Source: Rubrivivax gelatinosus
Lineage (GTDB): Bacteria > Pseudomonadota > Gammaproteobacteria > Burkholderiales > Burkholderiaceae_C
Direction of reading: 5' to 3'
DNA length: 64,000 bases
NCBI RefSeq assembly: GCF_004340905.1
Contig: NZ_SLXD01000008.1
Location: 119,288 to 183,287, forward strand
Part shown: positions 30,878 through 40,520 of the stretch, one piece after another
Layout of the letters: each line of letters starts with the position of its first letter
Position numbering within the stretch: position 1 is the stretch's first letter
Made by a program: the position numbers and the translations under genes
The notes under the pieces: model-generated
The model's input: only the letters and a program-made list of their open reading frames with translations
Database searches by the model: none
What the model was told of the DNA's origin: nothing

Positions 30878-31180
30878 ATGAGCAACCCGACGACGCTCGC
30901 CATCGAAGGCGAACTGACGATCTACCGCGCCGCCGAGCTGCGCCAGGCGCTGCTCGCCGCGCTCGACCAGCACGGCGCCGACCTCGAGGTCGACCTGGCC
31001 GGCGTGACCGAGTTCGACAGCGCCGGCGTGCAGCTGCTGATGGCCGCCGCCAAGAGCGCCGCGGCGCGCGGCGGCGTGCTGCGCCTCGTGCGCCACAGCC
31101 CGGCGGTGCTCGATGCCTTCGCCGTGCTGGACCTCGCCGCCCACTTCGGCGCCCCGCTCAACCCGCCGGCGTCGCACTGA
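30878..31180 (+). CDS. STAS-domain protein
   Basis: A 100-aa single STAS domain with the conserved loop VTEFDSAGVQLLMAA, where the Ser of FDSAG is the residue phosphorylated in anti-sigma-factor antagonists such as SpoIIAA. It is preceded by a CACCGGAG ribosome site. The position between cheY and cheA is seen in several alternative chemosensory operons. No SpoIIAB-like kinase is nearby; the most likely phosphate source or partner is the CheA complex, though this is inference. Confidence 0.85.
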   Translation: MSNPTTLAIEGELTIYRAAELRQALLAALDQHGADLEVDLAGVTEFDSAGVQLLMAAAKSAAARGGVLRLVRHSPAVLDAFAVLDLAAHFGAPLNPPASH

Positions 31181-31205
31181 CGCCGCCGCCCCAGGGAGAA
31201 CCACC

Positions 31206-33356
31206 GTGGACATGGACGACGCGCTGAAGACCTTCTTCAGCGAGGCGCGCGAACTGCTCGCCGACATGGAAGCTGCGCTGCTCGGGGCCGACGAGAGCCC
31301 GACGGCGGAGCTCGACGTCAACGCGATCTTCCGCGCCGCGCACACCATCAAGGGCTCGGCCGGCCTGTTCGGGCTGGACGGCGTGGTGCGCTTCACGCAC
31401 GTGCTGGAAAGCGTGCTCGACGAGGTGCGCGCCGGCGCCGTGGCGATCCACGGCCCGCTGCTGCCGCTGCTGCTGCGTTGCTGCGACCACGTCGGCGCCT
31501 GGGTCGACGCGCTGGAGGCCGGTGCAGAACCCGAGTCCGCGCATCGTGCCGCCGAAGAGACGCTGGTCACGCAGCTGCGGGCCTTCCTTGACACTCCGGC
31601 CGCGGCGCCCGAGCCGGCCGCCGCCGAGACCTCGCAGGGCGCCGAAGGCCAGTGGCATCTGTCGATCCGCTTCGGCGCCGACGTGCTGCGCAACGGCATG
31701 GACCCGCTGGCCTTCGTGCGCTACCTGTCGACGATCGGCCGCATCGAGCGCATCGTCACGCTGCCCGACGCCGTGCCGGCGCTGGAGGCGCTGGACCCCG
31801 AAGGCTGCTGCCTGGGCTTCGAGATCGCGCTCGTCACCGCCGCCGACCGCGCGACGATCGAAAGCGTGTTCGAGTTCGTCATCGACGACTGCGAGCTGCG
31901 CCTGGTGCCGCCGCGCAGCCGCGTCGCCGAGTACGTGGACTTGATCCGCGCGCTGCCCGAGGAGCCCGAGCGCATCGGCGAGATCCTGGTGCGCTGCGGC
32001 AGCCTCACCGGGCGCGAGCTGGAGGAGGCGCTGGGCCGCCAGCGCGAGGCCGACCCGGCACCGCGCCTGGGCGTGCTGCTGTCCGAGCAGGGCCAGGTCG
32101 CGCCCGAGGTCGTCGAGGCGGCGCTGGACCGCCAGCGCCTGGTGCGCGAGACGCGTTCGACCGAGGCCTCGACGATCCGCGTCGACGCCCACAAGCTCGA
32201 CCGGCTGATCACGCTGGTCGGCGAGCTCGTCATCGCCGCAGCCGGCGCGCAGCTGGCCGGGCGCCGCGTGCGTGACCTCGAGCTGCAGGAGGCCCACGCG
32301 ACGCTGGACGCGCTGGTGCAGGACGTGCGCGACAGCGCGCTGAACCTGCGCATGGTGCGCATCGGCGCCACCTTCTCGCGTTTCAAGCGTGTCGTGCACG
32401 ATGTCGCCGCCGAGCTCGGCAAGGACATCGAGCTGCGTGTCAGCGGCGAGGACACCGAGCTCGACAAGACCGTCGTCGAGAAGCTCGGCGACCCGCTGAT
32501 GCACCTGGTGCGCAACGCCATCGACCACGGCATCGACTCGCCCGAGCAGCGCGCCGCACGCGGCAAGCCGGCACGCGGCGTGCTGAGCCTCAACGCCTTC
32601 CACGACTCGGGGGCCATCGTCATCGAGGTCAGCGACGACGGCGGCGGCCTGAACCGCGAGCGCATCCTGGCCAAGGCGCGCGAGCGTGGCCTGGTCGGCG
32701 CCGAGCAGGACCTGGCCGACCACGAGATCGACCAACTGATCTTCGAGGCCGGCTTCTCGACCGCCGAGCAGGTGACCAACCTGTCGGGCCGCGGCGTCGG
32801 CATGGACGTCGTCAAGCAGAACATCACCGCGCTGCGCGGCAGCGTCGCGCTGGCCAGCCGGCCCGGCGAGGGCACGACGGTGACGGTGCGCCTGCCGCTG
32901 ACGCTGGCCATCATCAACGGCTTCCAGGTCGGCGTCGGCCGCTCGATGTTCGTCGTGCCGATGGAGATGGTCGACGAATGCGTGGCCTACAGCTGCGCCG
33001 ACGGCCACGACTACACCGACCTGCGTGGCGGCGTGCTGCCGCTGGTGCGCTTGCGCGACCTCTTCGGCCTCGGCGGGACGCCGCCGGTGCGCCAGAACAT
33101 CGTCGTCGTGCAGTGCGGCGCCGCGCGCTGCGGCCTCGTCGTCGACGCGCTGCTCGGCGAGAGCCAGACCGTCATCCGGCCCCTTTCGCGCATGTTCAAG
33201 GACGTGCACGGCATCAGCGGCTCTGCGCTGCTGGGCTCCGGCGACGTGGCCTTGATCCTCGACGTGCTCGCCATCGCGAAGCTCGCGCTGGCGTGCAACC
33301 CCGCCCGTACGAAACCCACCGAGTCCGATCGCCAACGGCGCGTCGAGACCGCCTGA
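31206..33356 (+). CDS. cheA: chemotaxis histidine kinase CheA with tandem MshEN-like motifs
   Basis: A 716-aa kinase. It starts at GTG 31206, 7 bases after GGGAG; the ATG at 31212 is too far. Domains: Hpt (AAHTIKGSAGL, His46); a P2-like region at about 150-250; an unusual stretch at 256-310 with two 24-residue motifs of the form RLGxxL..G......L...L..Q (RIGEILVRCGSL..., RLGVLLSEQGQV...) separated by 7 residues; dimerisation helices; the ATPase with N-box HLVRNAIDHGID near 433 and G-boxes; and a C-terminal CheW-like domain. The tandem motifs resemble the c-di-GMP-binding MshEN domain, which has a longer spacer. Phosphorylates CheY, CheB and the EAL regulator. Confidence 0.93.
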   Translation: MDMDDALKTFFSEARELLADMEAALLGADESPTAELDVNAIFRAAHTIKGSAGLFGLDGVVRFTHVLESVLDEVRAGAVAIHGPLLPLLLRCCDHVGAWVDALEAGAEPESAHRAAEETLVTQLRAFLDTPAAAPEPAAAETSQGAEGQWHLSIRFGADVLRNGMDPLAFVRYLSTIGRIERIVTLPDAVPALEALDPEGCCLGFEIALVTAADRATIESVFEFVIDDCELRLVPPRSRVAEYVDLIRALPEEPERIGEILVRCGSLTGRELEEALGRQREADPAPRLGVLLSEQGQVAPEVVEAALDRQRLVRETRSTEASTIRVDAHKLDRLITLVGELVIAAAGAQLAGRRVRDLELQEAHATLDALVQDVRDSALNLRMVRIGATFSRFKRVVHDVAAELGKDIELRVSGEDTELDKTVVEKLGDPLMHLVRNAIDHGIDSPEQRAARGKPARGVLSLNAFHDSGAIVIEVSDDGGGLNRERILAKARERGLVGAEQDLADHEIDQLIFEAGFSTAEQVTNLSGRGVGMDVVKQNITALRGSVALASRPGEGTTVTVRLPLTLAIINGFQVGVGRSMFVVPMEMVDECVAYSCADGHDYTDLRGGVLPLVRLRDLFGLGGTPPVRQNIVVVQCGAARCGLVVDALLGESQTVIRPLSRMFKDVHGISGSALLGSGDVALILDVLAIAKLALACNPARTKPTESDRQRRVETA

Positions 33357-33392
33357 CCGTCATCGGTCAACTTTTCATCGAGAGGAATGACC

Positions 33393-35042
33393 GTGTTCAA
33401 GAACATGAAGCTGGCAACGAAGCTGTTCGGCTCGTTCGTCGTCCTGCTGCTGCTGATGGCGGCGCTGGGTGTCTTTTCCGTCTCCCGCCTGGCCTCGGTC
33501 AACGGCTCGACGGTGGAGGTCGGCGAGAACTGGCTGCCGAGCGTGCAGGCCGTCATCACGTCGAAGTCGCTGCTCAACCGCGCCCGCGTGCTGGAGAACC
33601 AGCTCTTGCTGGCCGACGAACCGCAGGAGATGGACGGCCGCGAGAAGGAGTTCGTCGAGACTCTCGATCGCCTGAAGAAGACCTGGGTCGACTATGGAAA
33701 GCTGGTCAACTCTCCCGAGGAGCAGCGAGGGCACGAAGCGTTCGCGGCCGCACTCGAGACCTATGCCGTCGAGCACGCCAGGTTCGCCGGTCTCGCGTTG
33801 AAGAACGCGGACGCCGAGGCGCGCGAGGTGCTCGGCGGCGGCAGCCGCACGGCCTACAACACGATGCGTACGCTCAGCGACAAGCTGGCCGAGATGAATG
33901 CCGCGGGGGCCGAACACGCCGTCGAGATGGCAGCGGAGACCTACGCCGCTGCGCGTGCCTGGACCATCGGCATCATCGGCGGCTGCACGCTGGTGGCCCT
34001 GATCATGGCGTTCGTCATCACGCGTTCGATCACCCGCCAGGTCGGCGGTGAACCGGCCTACGTCGTCGACATCGCCAACAGCGTCGCGCAAGGCGACCTG
34101 ACGTCCGACATCCGGGTTCGCGAGGGCGACAGCACCAGCATCCTGGCCGCGGTGAAGACCATGGTCGGCCGCCTGTCGCAGGTGGTGACCGAGGTCAACC
34201 AGAGCGCCGAAGCCCTGGCCGGTGCGTCCGAGGAAGTCAGCGCCACCGCCCAGTCGCTGTCGCAGGCCTCCAGCGAGCAGGCCGCCGGCGTCGAGGAGAC
34301 CAGCGCGTCGATGGAGCAGATGACGGCGTCGATCTCGCAGAACACCGAGAACGCCAAGGTCACCGACGGCATGGCGACCAAGGCCGCCACCGAGGCCCAG
34401 GAAGGCGGCGAGGCGGTCAAGTCCACGGTCTCGGCGATGAAGCAGATCGCGCAGAAGATCTCGATCATCGACGACATCGCCTACCAGACCAACCTGCTGG
34501 CGCTCAACGCCGCGATCGAGGCCGCGCGTGCCGGCGAGCACGGCAAGGGCTTCGCCGTCGTCGCTGCCGAGGTGCGCAAGCTGGCCGAGCGCAGCCAGGT
34601 CGCGGCGCAGGAGATCGGCGACGTCGCCGGCTCCAGCGTCGAGCTGGCCGAACGCGCCGGCCACCTGCTCGACCAGATCGTGCCCAACATCCAGAAGACC
34701 TCCGACCTGGTGCAGGAGATCGCCGCCGCGTCGCAGGAGCAGTCCACCGGCGTCGGCCAGATCAACGCCGCGGTGACGCAGCTCAGCCAGACGACGCAGC
34801 AGAACGCCTCCAGCTCCGAGGAACTGGCCGCCACGGCCGAGGAGATGAGCAGCCAGGCCGAGCAGCTGCAGCAGGCGATGTCCTTCTTCAAGCTGCCGGG
34901 CACGGCGGCGGCCGCGCCGCGGGCGCGTCCTGCCGGCGACGGCCACAAGCGCAAGGCGGCCGGCGTGATCCGCCGTGCCGCGGCGCCGGCCGGCCGGGCG
35001 CCGGCCGAGTCGGTCGACGAATCGCAGTACGTGCAGTTCTGA
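33393..35042 (+). CDS. methyl-accepting chemotaxis protein with C-terminal CheR-tether
   Basis: A 549-aa transmembrane receptor. The start is GTG 33393 ([15 protein letters not shown]): AGAGGA lies 7 bases upstream of it but only 1 base from the ATG at 33387. It has TM1 at about 10-32, a four-helix-bundle sensor (NWLPSVQAV...), TM2 at about 190-210, HAMP, methylation helices and the signalling tip [21 protein letters not shown]. It ends [10 protein letters not shown]; the last five residues QYVQF fit x-[HFYW]-x-x-[HFYW], the tether pentapeptide that docks CheR and CheB, both encoded in this operon. Confidence 0.93.
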   Translation: MFKNMKLATKLFGSFVVLLLLMAALGVFSVSRLASVNGSTVEVGENWLPSVQAVITSKSLLNRARVLENQLLLADEPQEMDGREKEFVETLDRLKKTWVDYGKLVNSPEEQRGHEAFAAALETYAVEHARFAGLALKNADAEAREVLGGGSRTAYNTMRTLSDKLAEMNAAGAEHAVEMAAETYAAARAWTIGIIGGCTLVALIMAFVITRSITRQVGGEPAYVVDIANSVAQGDLTSDIRVREGDSTSILAAVKTMVGRLSQVVTEVNQSAEALAGASEEVSATAQSLSQASSEQAAGVEETSASMEQMTASISQNTENAKVTDGMATKAATEAQEGGEAVKSTVSAMKQIAQKISIIDDIAYQTNLLALNAAIEAARAGEHGKGFAVVAAEVRKLAERSQVAAQEIGDVAGSSVELAERAGHLLDQIVPNIQKTSDLVQEIAAASQEQSTGVGQINAAVTQLSQTTQQNASSSEELAATAEEMSSQAEQLQQAMSFFKLPGTAAAAPRARPAGDGHKRKAAGVIRRAAAPAGRAPAESVDESQYVQF

Positions 35043-35052
35043 GGGGGCGGCG

Positions 35053-35583
35053 ATGACTGCTCTTGCCAACCCGGCCAGCGCCGCCGTGCGCCGCGCCCCG
35101 CCGGTCCAGGCGGCGTCCGAGCCCAGCCTGGTGCTGACCTTCCAGCTCGGCGGCGAGCTGTTCGCGATCACGATCCGCACGATCAAGGAGATCATCGAGT
35201 ACCGCCGCCCGACCGAGGTGCCGGCGATGCCGGCGGCGGTGCTGGGTGTCATCAACCTGCGCGGCGCGGTCGTGCCGGTGATGGACCTGCAGCTGCGCCT
35301 GGGCCGTGCGCCGGCGACGGTGGGCCGGCGCACCTGCATCGTCATCGTCGAGATCGCCGACGGCGACGACGCGCAGACGGTGGGCGTCGTCGTCGACGCC
35401 GTCAGCGAGGTGCTGGAGATCCCGCACGAGGACATCGAGCCGCCGCCGAGCTTCGGCGCGCGCGTGGCCGCCGAGTTCATCGCCGGCATGGGCAAGGTGC
35501 GCGGGCGTTTCGTCATCCTGCTGGACGTCGCGCGCGTGCTGGCGGTCGGCGCGGTGGCCGAGACCCCGGCCGCGCTGTCCTGA
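35053..35583 (+). CDS. cheW: chemotaxis coupling protein CheW
   Basis: A 176-aa adaptor linking receptors to CheA. The CheW fold is clear: LVLTFQLGGELFAI, IKEIIEYRRPTEVPAMP, VLGVINLRGAVVPVMDL, VGVVVDAVSEVLEIP, GRFVILLDVARVL. A free N-terminal extension of about 20 Ala/Pro-rich residues precedes the domain. The start ATG 35053 has GGGGGCGG just upstream and lies 10 bases after the MCP stop, so both are translated from the same message. Confidence 0.93.
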   Translation: MTALANPASAAVRRAPPVQAASEPSLVLTFQLGGELFAITIRTIKEIIEYRRPTEVPAMPAAVLGVINLRGAVVPVMDLQLRLGRAPATVGRRTCIVIVEIADGDDAQTVGVVVDAVSEVLEIPHEDIEPPPSFGARVAAEFIAGMGKVRGRFVILLDVARVLAVGAVAETPAALS

Positions 35584-35602
35584 CCCGCAGGGCGCCGACA
35601 CC

Positions 35603-36835
35603 ATGCCGACGCTGCGCGACGTGGTCGCCTCGATCCTCGTCGTCGATGACAGCGAGGTCCAGCGCCGGCACATCGCCGACGTCTGCCGCGAGCTCGGCAT
35701 CGCCCGCGTCGACGAGGCCGACGGCGGCGAAGCGGCGCTGGAGATCCTCGCCGCGCACCCGCCGCCGCAGGCCGTCGTCGTCGACCTGGAGATGCCGGGC
35801 ATGGACGGCGTCGAGCTGATCGAGGCGATGCAGCGCCGCGGGCTGCTGCTGCCGCTGGTCGTCGTCTCGGCGCACGACGGGGCGCTGATCCACACCGTCG
35901 AGGCGCTGGCGCGCGAGATGGGCATGCCGGTGTTGGCCGCGCTGCACAAGCCGCTGGCGCTGGACGTGCTGGCCGAGGCGCTGAGCCGCACCGCCAGCGT
36001 GCCGCCTCGCCGCAGCGCGCCGGCGGAGCTGCCGCCGGCCGATGACCTCGCGCGCGCGATCGCGCAAGGCGAGATCGCGGTGCACTACCAGCCCAAGGTC
36101 TGCCTGCGCACCGGGTTGCTGCGCGGCGTCGAGGCGCTGGCGCGCTGGCACCACGCCCAGGCCGGCGACGTGCCGGCCGGCCGCTTCGTCGAACTCGCCG
36201 AGGCCAGCGGGCTGATCCGCGAGCTGAGCTTCGCCGTCATCGAGACGGCGCTCGCCGCGCTGGCGCACTGGTGCTCGCGCGGGCTGCGGCTGTCGCTGGC
36301 GCTGAACCTGTCGCCGCGCCTGCTGACCGTGCCCGACCTCGTCGGCGAGCTGCTCGCGCGCGTGCGCGACCACGGGCTGGAGCCTTCGCAGGTCGTGCTC
36401 GAGCTCACCGAAGGCTCGGTCGTCGCCGCCTACGACGGCGGCATCGGCGTGCTGACGCGGCTGCGGCTCAAGGGCTTCGGCCTGTCGATCGACGACTACG
36501 GCACCGGCTACGCGTCGATGAGCCAGCTCGCGCGCATTCCGTTCAGCGAACTGAAGGTCGACCGCCAGTTCGTGCACGGCGCCGCGGTGCGCCATGCCCA
36601 GCGCATGCTGCTGGAGTCGGCGCTGGAGACCGCGCGCCGCTTCGGCCTTCTCTGCGTTGCCGAAGGCGTCGAGCGCATCGGCGACTGGCGCCTGCTGCAG
36701 CAGCTGGGCTGCGATGTCGCCCAGGGCTACCTGATCGCCCGGCCGATGGCCGGCGACAGCCTGCAGTCCTGGCTCAAGCTCCACCAGACGCGGCTCGCAG
36801 AGCTGCGTTCCCCGGCGTCCCCCGGCGCCCTCTGA
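35603..36835 (+). CDS. response regulator with EAL (c-di-GMP phosphodiesterase) domain
   Basis: A 410-aa two-domain protein. The receiver domain (about 8-130) has VVDDSEVQR, the phospho-acceptor in VVDLEMPGMDG and a Lys in LHKPL. The EAL domain (about 150-400) has VEALARW (the EAL motif), LNLSPRLL, LELTEGSV, DDYGTGYASMSQL, ELKVDRQFV and VAEGVER. The residues needed for Mg binding and hydrolysis of c-di-GMP to pGpG all appear present, with YGTGYAS in place of FGTGYSS. It is placed inside the che operon, so CheA phosphorylation probably tunes c-di-GMP; the direction of the effect is not known. Confidence 0.9.
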   Translation: MPTLRDVVASILVVDDSEVQRRHIADVCRELGIARVDEADGGEAALEILAAHPPPQAVVVDLEMPGMDGVELIEAMQRRGLLLPLVVVSAHDGALIHTVEALAREMGMPVLAALHKPLALDVLAEALSRTASVPPRRSAPAELPPADDLARAIAQGEIAVHYQPKVCLRTGLLRGVEALARWHHAQAGDVPAGRFVELAEASGLIRELSFAVIETALAALAHWCSRGLRLSLALNLSPRLLTVPDLVGELLARVRDHGLEPSQVVLELTEGSVVAAYDGGIGVLTRLRLKGFGLSIDDYGTGYASMSQLARIPFSELKVDRQFVHGAAVRHAQRMLLESALETARRFGLLCVAEGVERIGDWRLLQQLGCDVAQGYLIARPMAGDSLQSWLKLHQTRLAELRSPASPGAL

Positions 36836-36839
36836 TCCG

Positions 36840-37646
36840 ATGCACGACCCCGCCATCACCGAACGCGAGTTCGAACGTTTCCAGCGCTTCATCCACGAGG
36901 CCGCCGGCATCCGCCTGTCGCCGGCGAAGAAGGCGCTGGTCAGCGGCCGCCTGTCGCGCCGGCTGCGCGAGCACGCGCTGGGCAGCTACGACGAGTACTA
37001 CCGGCTGCTGGCCAGCGGCGAGCAGCCGGCCGAGGTGCAGACCGCGATCGACCTGCTGACGACCAACGAGACCTACTTCTTTCGCGAGCCGCGCCACTTC
37101 GAGCTGCTTGGCCGCCTGGCGGGCGAGGCGGCGGCCGCCGCCCGGCCGCTGCGCGTCTGGAGCGCCGCCAGCTCCAGCGGCGAGGAGTGCTACACGATCG
37201 CGATGGTGCTGGCCGAGGCGATGGGCAGCACGCCCTGGGAGGTGCTGGGCACCGACATCAGCTCCCGGGTGCTGGAGCGCGCGCGTCGCGGTCTGTACCC
37301 GCTGGAGCGCACCGAAGGCATCCCGCCTGCGTTGCTCAAGCGCCATTGCCTGCGCGGCACCGGCAAGGCCGAAGGCACGCTGCTCGTCAGCCGCGCGCTG
37401 CGCGAGCGCGTGCGTTTCGCCCAGGTCAACCTCAACCGGCCGCTGCCGGCGCTCGGGCGTTTCGACGTCGTCTTCCTGCGCAACGTGATGATCTACTTCG
37501 ATGCCGACACCAAAGCCCAGATCGTCGCGCGCGTGCTCGGCCAGCTCGAGCCCGGCGGCCACCTGATGATCGGCCACTCCGAAACGCTGCACGGTGTCAG
37601 CGACGCGGTGCGCCAGGTGGCGCCGTCCACCTACGTCAAGCGCTGA
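36840..37646 (+). CDS. cheR: chemoreceptor glutamate methyltransferase CheR
   Basis: A 268-aa SAM-dependent methyltransferase. The N-terminal helical CheR domain ([34 protein letters not shown]) is followed by the catalytic part with [34 protein letters not shown] (SAM loop), [13 protein letters not shown] and GHSETLHGV. It adds methyl groups to receptor glutamates during adaptation. It starts 4 bases after the EAL gene. The QYVQF end of the operon's MCP is a plausible docking site for its beta subdomain. Confidence 0.94.
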   Translation: MHDPAITEREFERFQRFIHEAAGIRLSPAKKALVSGRLSRRLREHALGSYDEYYRLLASGEQPAEVQTAIDLLTTNETYFFREPRHFELLGRLAGEAAAAARPLRVWSAASSSGEECYTIAMVLAEAMGSTPWEVLGTDISSRVLERARRGLYPLERTEGIPPALLKRHCLRGTGKAEGTLLVSRALRERVRFAQVNLNRPLPALGRFDVVFLRNVMIYFDADTKAQIVARVLGQLEPGGHLMIGHSETLHGVSDAVRQVAPSTYVKR

Positions 37647-37659
37647 GCCGCGGCGGCCA

Positions 37660-38724
37660 ATGAAGTCCATCCGCGTGCTCGTCGTCGATGACTCCGCCGT
37701 CGTGCGTCAGGTGCTGGGCGCGTTGCTCGGCGAGGTGCCTGACTTCGAGGTCACGACGGCTTCGGACCCGCTGATCGCGATGGAGCGCATGCAGCGCGCC
37801 TGGCCCGACGTCATCGTGCTCGACGTCGAGATGCCGCGCATGGACGGGCTGACCTTCCTGCGCAAGCTGATGCACGAGCGGCCGACGCCGGTGGTCATCT
37901 GCTCGACGCTGACCGAGAAGGGCGCACGCACGACGATGGAGGCGATGGCCGCCGGCGCCGTGGCCATCGTCACCAAGCCCCGGCTGGGGCTCAAGCAGTT
38001 CCTCGGCGAGGCGGCGGCCGAACTCACGGCGACGGTGCGCGGCGCCTCGCACGCGCGCGTGTTGCCGCGCCGTGCGGCGGCCGAGCCGCCGCCGGTGGCC
38101 GCCAAGCTGAGCGCCGACGCGGTGCTGCCGCCCGGCGGCACGCGCGCGATGTCGCAGACCACCGAACGCATCGTCGCGCTGGGCACCTCCACCGGCGGCA
38201 CGCAGGCGCTGGAGCAGGTGCTGACGGCGCTGCCGCGGGTCTGCCCGGGCATCGTGCTCGTGCAGCACATGCCCGAACGTTTCACCGCCGCCTTCGCCGA
38301 GCGCCTGGACAAGATCTGCAAGGTCGAGGTGCGCGAGGCGCGCCACCAGGACCGCGTGATCCCGGGCCGGGTGCTGATCGCGCCGGGAGGCCGACACCTC
38401 GTGCTGCGCCGCAGCGGCGCCTACTACCACGTCGACGTGGTCGACGGCCCGCCGGTCAACCGCCACCGGCCCTCGGTGGACGTGCTGTTCCGTTCGGTGG
38501 CCCGCGCGGCCGGCGCCAACGCCACCGGCATCATCATGACCGGCATGGGCGACGACGGCGCCGCCGGCCTGCTGGAGATGCGCCAGGCCGGGGCACACAC
38601 GCTCGCGCAGGACGAATCGAGCTGCGTTGTCTATGGAATGCCGAAGGAAGCGGTTAGACGTGGAGCTGTCGAGCGTTCCATTGGACTGGATCAAATTGCC
38701 CGCGAGATCGTCACCCAGGCTTGA
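37660..38724 (+). CDS. cheB: chemotaxis methylesterase CheB
   Basis: A 354-aa protein with an N-terminal receiver ([11 protein letters not shown], Asp in [11 protein letters not shown], Lys in VTKP) and a C-terminal methylesterase. The catalytic triad is visible: Ser in GTSTGGTQA, His in VQHMPERF and Asp in GMGDDGAAG. About 35 linker residues join the domains. It removes receptor methyl groups after CheA phosphorylation. It is the last chemosensory gene; no cheD follows. The sequence between its stop and the TetR gene holds TGACGG repeated at 38750-38765. Confidence 0.94.
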   Translation: MKSIRVLVVDDSAVVRQVLGALLGEVPDFEVTTASDPLIAMERMQRAWPDVIVLDVEMPRMDGLTFLRKLMHERPTPVVICSTLTEKGARTTMEAMAAGAVAIVTKPRLGLKQFLGEAAAELTATVRGASHARVLPRRAAAEPPPVAAKLSADAVLPPGGTRAMSQTTERIVALGTSTGGTQALEQVLTALPRVCPGIVLVQHMPERFTAAFAERLDKICKVEVREARHQDRVIPGRVLIAPGGRHLVLRRSGAYYHVDVVDGPPVNRHRPSVDVLFRSVARAAGANATGIIMTGMGDDGAAGLLEMRQAGAHTLAQDESSCVVYGMPKEAVRRGAVERSIGLDQIAREIVTQA

Positions 38725-38825
38725 TGCCCCGTAAGCCGAAGCGCGCCGTGATGACGGAATGTGACGGCATTGCCTAGACTCGTCGCTCCTTCTGGCGGCC
38801 GGTCCGTCATACACCGGAGCGCATC

Positions 38826-39494
38826 ATGGCCCCCAGAAAGTCACCGGCGCCCAAGCGCCGCCGCAGTGCCGCGGCACGGGCATCGTTCCGCCAGGCGCTC
38901 GTCGAGCAGGCCCAGGCCTTGATGCGCAGCGCGGGCTCCGAGGCGGTGACGATCCGTGCCGTGACCGAGCCGCTGGGCGTCTCGCAGATGGCCTTCTACA
39001 CCTACTTCGAGAGCCGCACCGAACTGCTGAGGGCCGTCTGGAGCGAGTGCGTCGGCGAACTCCATCAAGACCTGCTGACGGCCCCGGCGCCGGAGGCCTC
39101 GCCGCGCGAGGTACTGCGCGCCCACGTCGAGACCTTTATTCGCTACTGGGAGCAGAACCCGGACCTCTACCGCACCGTCTACAACCCGGCGCTGAGCATC
39201 GAGTCGACGCCTGAGACGCAGCGCGCCTATCCCGTCTACTACGAGATGGTGGAACTGGGACGCCAACGTGTCGCCGCGGTGATCGGCGCCAAGCCGCACG
39301 ACGCTGCCGTGCTGACGCTGGGCGAGCAGATCTTCACCAAGGCCGTGGGCTATCTGCACACCATGCTGGTGCTGCGGCGCTACCCGATCGCTGACCCGGC
39401 CCGCTTGCGCGCGTGGGTCATCGACGACATCGTCGAAGGCGTCGTCCGGCATGGCGGTGTGCCGGCGGCCACCCGAAAGCGCAAGCAAAGCTGA
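38826..39494 (+). CDS. TetR/AcrR-family transcriptional regulator
   Basis: A 222-aa repressor-type protein. An Arg/Lys-rich start is followed by the HTH (RQALVEQAQALMRSAGSEAVTIRAVTEPLGVSQMAFYTYFESRTELLRAVW), then an all-helical ligand domain with WEQNPDLYRTVYNP. It lies 101 bases after cheB with its own ribosome site (CCGGAGCGC), so it may be separate from the che operon. No neighbouring efflux or metabolic gene suggests a target; minCDE downstream is an unlikely one. The short upstream gap contains repeated TGACGG that might be an autoregulatory site. Confidence 0.85.
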   Translation: MAPRKSPAPKRRRSAAARASFRQALVEQAQALMRSAGSEAVTIRAVTEPLGVSQMAFYTYFESRTELLRAVWSECVGELHQDLLTAPAPEASPREVLRAHVETFIRYWEQNPDLYRTVYNPALSIESTPETQRAYPVYYEMVELGRQRVAAVIGAKPHDAAVLTLGEQIFTKAVGYLHTMLVLRRYPIADPARLRAWVIDDIVEGVVRHGGVPAATRKRKQS

Positions 39495-39706
39495 TCGTCT
39501 TGGCTGACCGCCCGGTTCCTGCCAGGTCGGCCAGTCCGTGGAGGTGTTCCCGCTCGGGACCCCGCGCCGGCGTTTTCGGGGGGCGGCCGCCTCGTTACCG
39601 GCCGGCACCGGGCCGGGGGCGGGCCCCATAGTAGACTTTGGCGCGGTTTCCCCCTTGCGCGTCGTCCGGCAGCGCGCCTGCCGCGTCGTCGTCCGTCCCC
39701 GTGTCC

Positions 39707-40477
39707 ATGTCTGTTTCGCCGGCTTCCCCCCTGTTCGACCTGAAGAGCACCGCCTGGTGGCTCACCGCGCTGCGCCTGCACGTCGCCGACGCCGCCGCGC
39801 TGGGCGCCGCGCTGGACGAACGTTTCGCCGACAGCCCCGGGCTGTTCGACGACGAGCCGCTGGTGCTGGACCTGAGCCCGCTGCGCGACGGCGAGGCGGT
39901 GCCCGACTTCGCAGCGCTGCTGCAGCACCTGACGCGCCACCGCATGCGTGCGGTGGCGGTGCAGGGCGGCAGCGAGGCGCAGATGGCCGCGGCGCGCGAA
40001 GCCGGCCTGCCGCCGGCGACCGAGCCCGAGACGCGCGCCGAGCCGCGCCCGGAGCCCGAGGTGCGCGAGGTCGTGCGGGAAGTCGTGCGCGAGGTCGAGG
40101 TGATCCGCGAGGTCGAGGTCCCGGCCGCGGCGGCAGCCGCGACGACGCTCATCGTCGACAAGCCGCTGCGTTCGGGCCAGCGCGTCTACGCGCGCGGTGG
40201 CGACCTGGTCGTGCTGTCGGTCGTCAGCTTCGGCGCCGAGGTCATCGCCGATGGCAGCATCCACGTCTACGCGCCGCTGCGCGGCCGCGCCATCGCCGGC
40301 GCGCGCGGCGACGTCAACGCCCGCATCTTCAGCACCTGCATGGAGCCGCAGCTCGTCTCGGTGGCCGGCATGTACCGCACGACCGAGACGCCGCTGGCCG
40401 ACGACATCGTCGGCAAGCCGGCGCAGGTGAGATTGGAAGGCGAGCGGCTCGTCGTCGAGCCGCTGGCCGTGAATTGA
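39707..40477 (+). CDS. minC: septum site-determining protein MinC
   Basis: A 256-aa FtsZ-assembly inhibitor. The N-terminal MinC domain (FDLKSTAWWLTALRLH, about 10-110) is joined to the C-terminal beta-helix (IVDKPLRSGQRVYARGGDLVVL, GAEVIADGSIHVYAPLRGRAIAGA) by a charged linker of Val/Arg/Glu repeats (EVREVVREVVREVEVIREV), longer than in E. coli (231 aa). I start at ATG 39707 (MSVSPASPLFDLKS); an ORF opening at 39638 would add 23 residues. First gene of the minCDE operon; the 212-base upstream gap holds a possible TAGACT -10 at 39631-39636. Confidence 0.94.
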   Translation: MSVSPASPLFDLKSTAWWLTALRLHVADAAALGAALDERFADSPGLFDDEPLVLDLSPLRDGEAVPDFAALLQHLTRHRMRAVAVQGGSEAQMAAAREAGLPPATEPETRAEPRPEPEVREVVREVVREVEVIREVEVPAAAAAATTLIVDKPLRSGQRVYARGGDLVVLSVVSFGAEVIADGSIHVYAPLRGRAIAGARGDVNARIFSTCMEPQLVSVAGMYRTTETPLADDIVGKPAQVRLEGERLVVEPLAVN

Positions 40478-40520
40478 GAGGGCGCGCGAGCGCCCGCCAC
40501 CCCAGAGGAACCCCCCAGCG

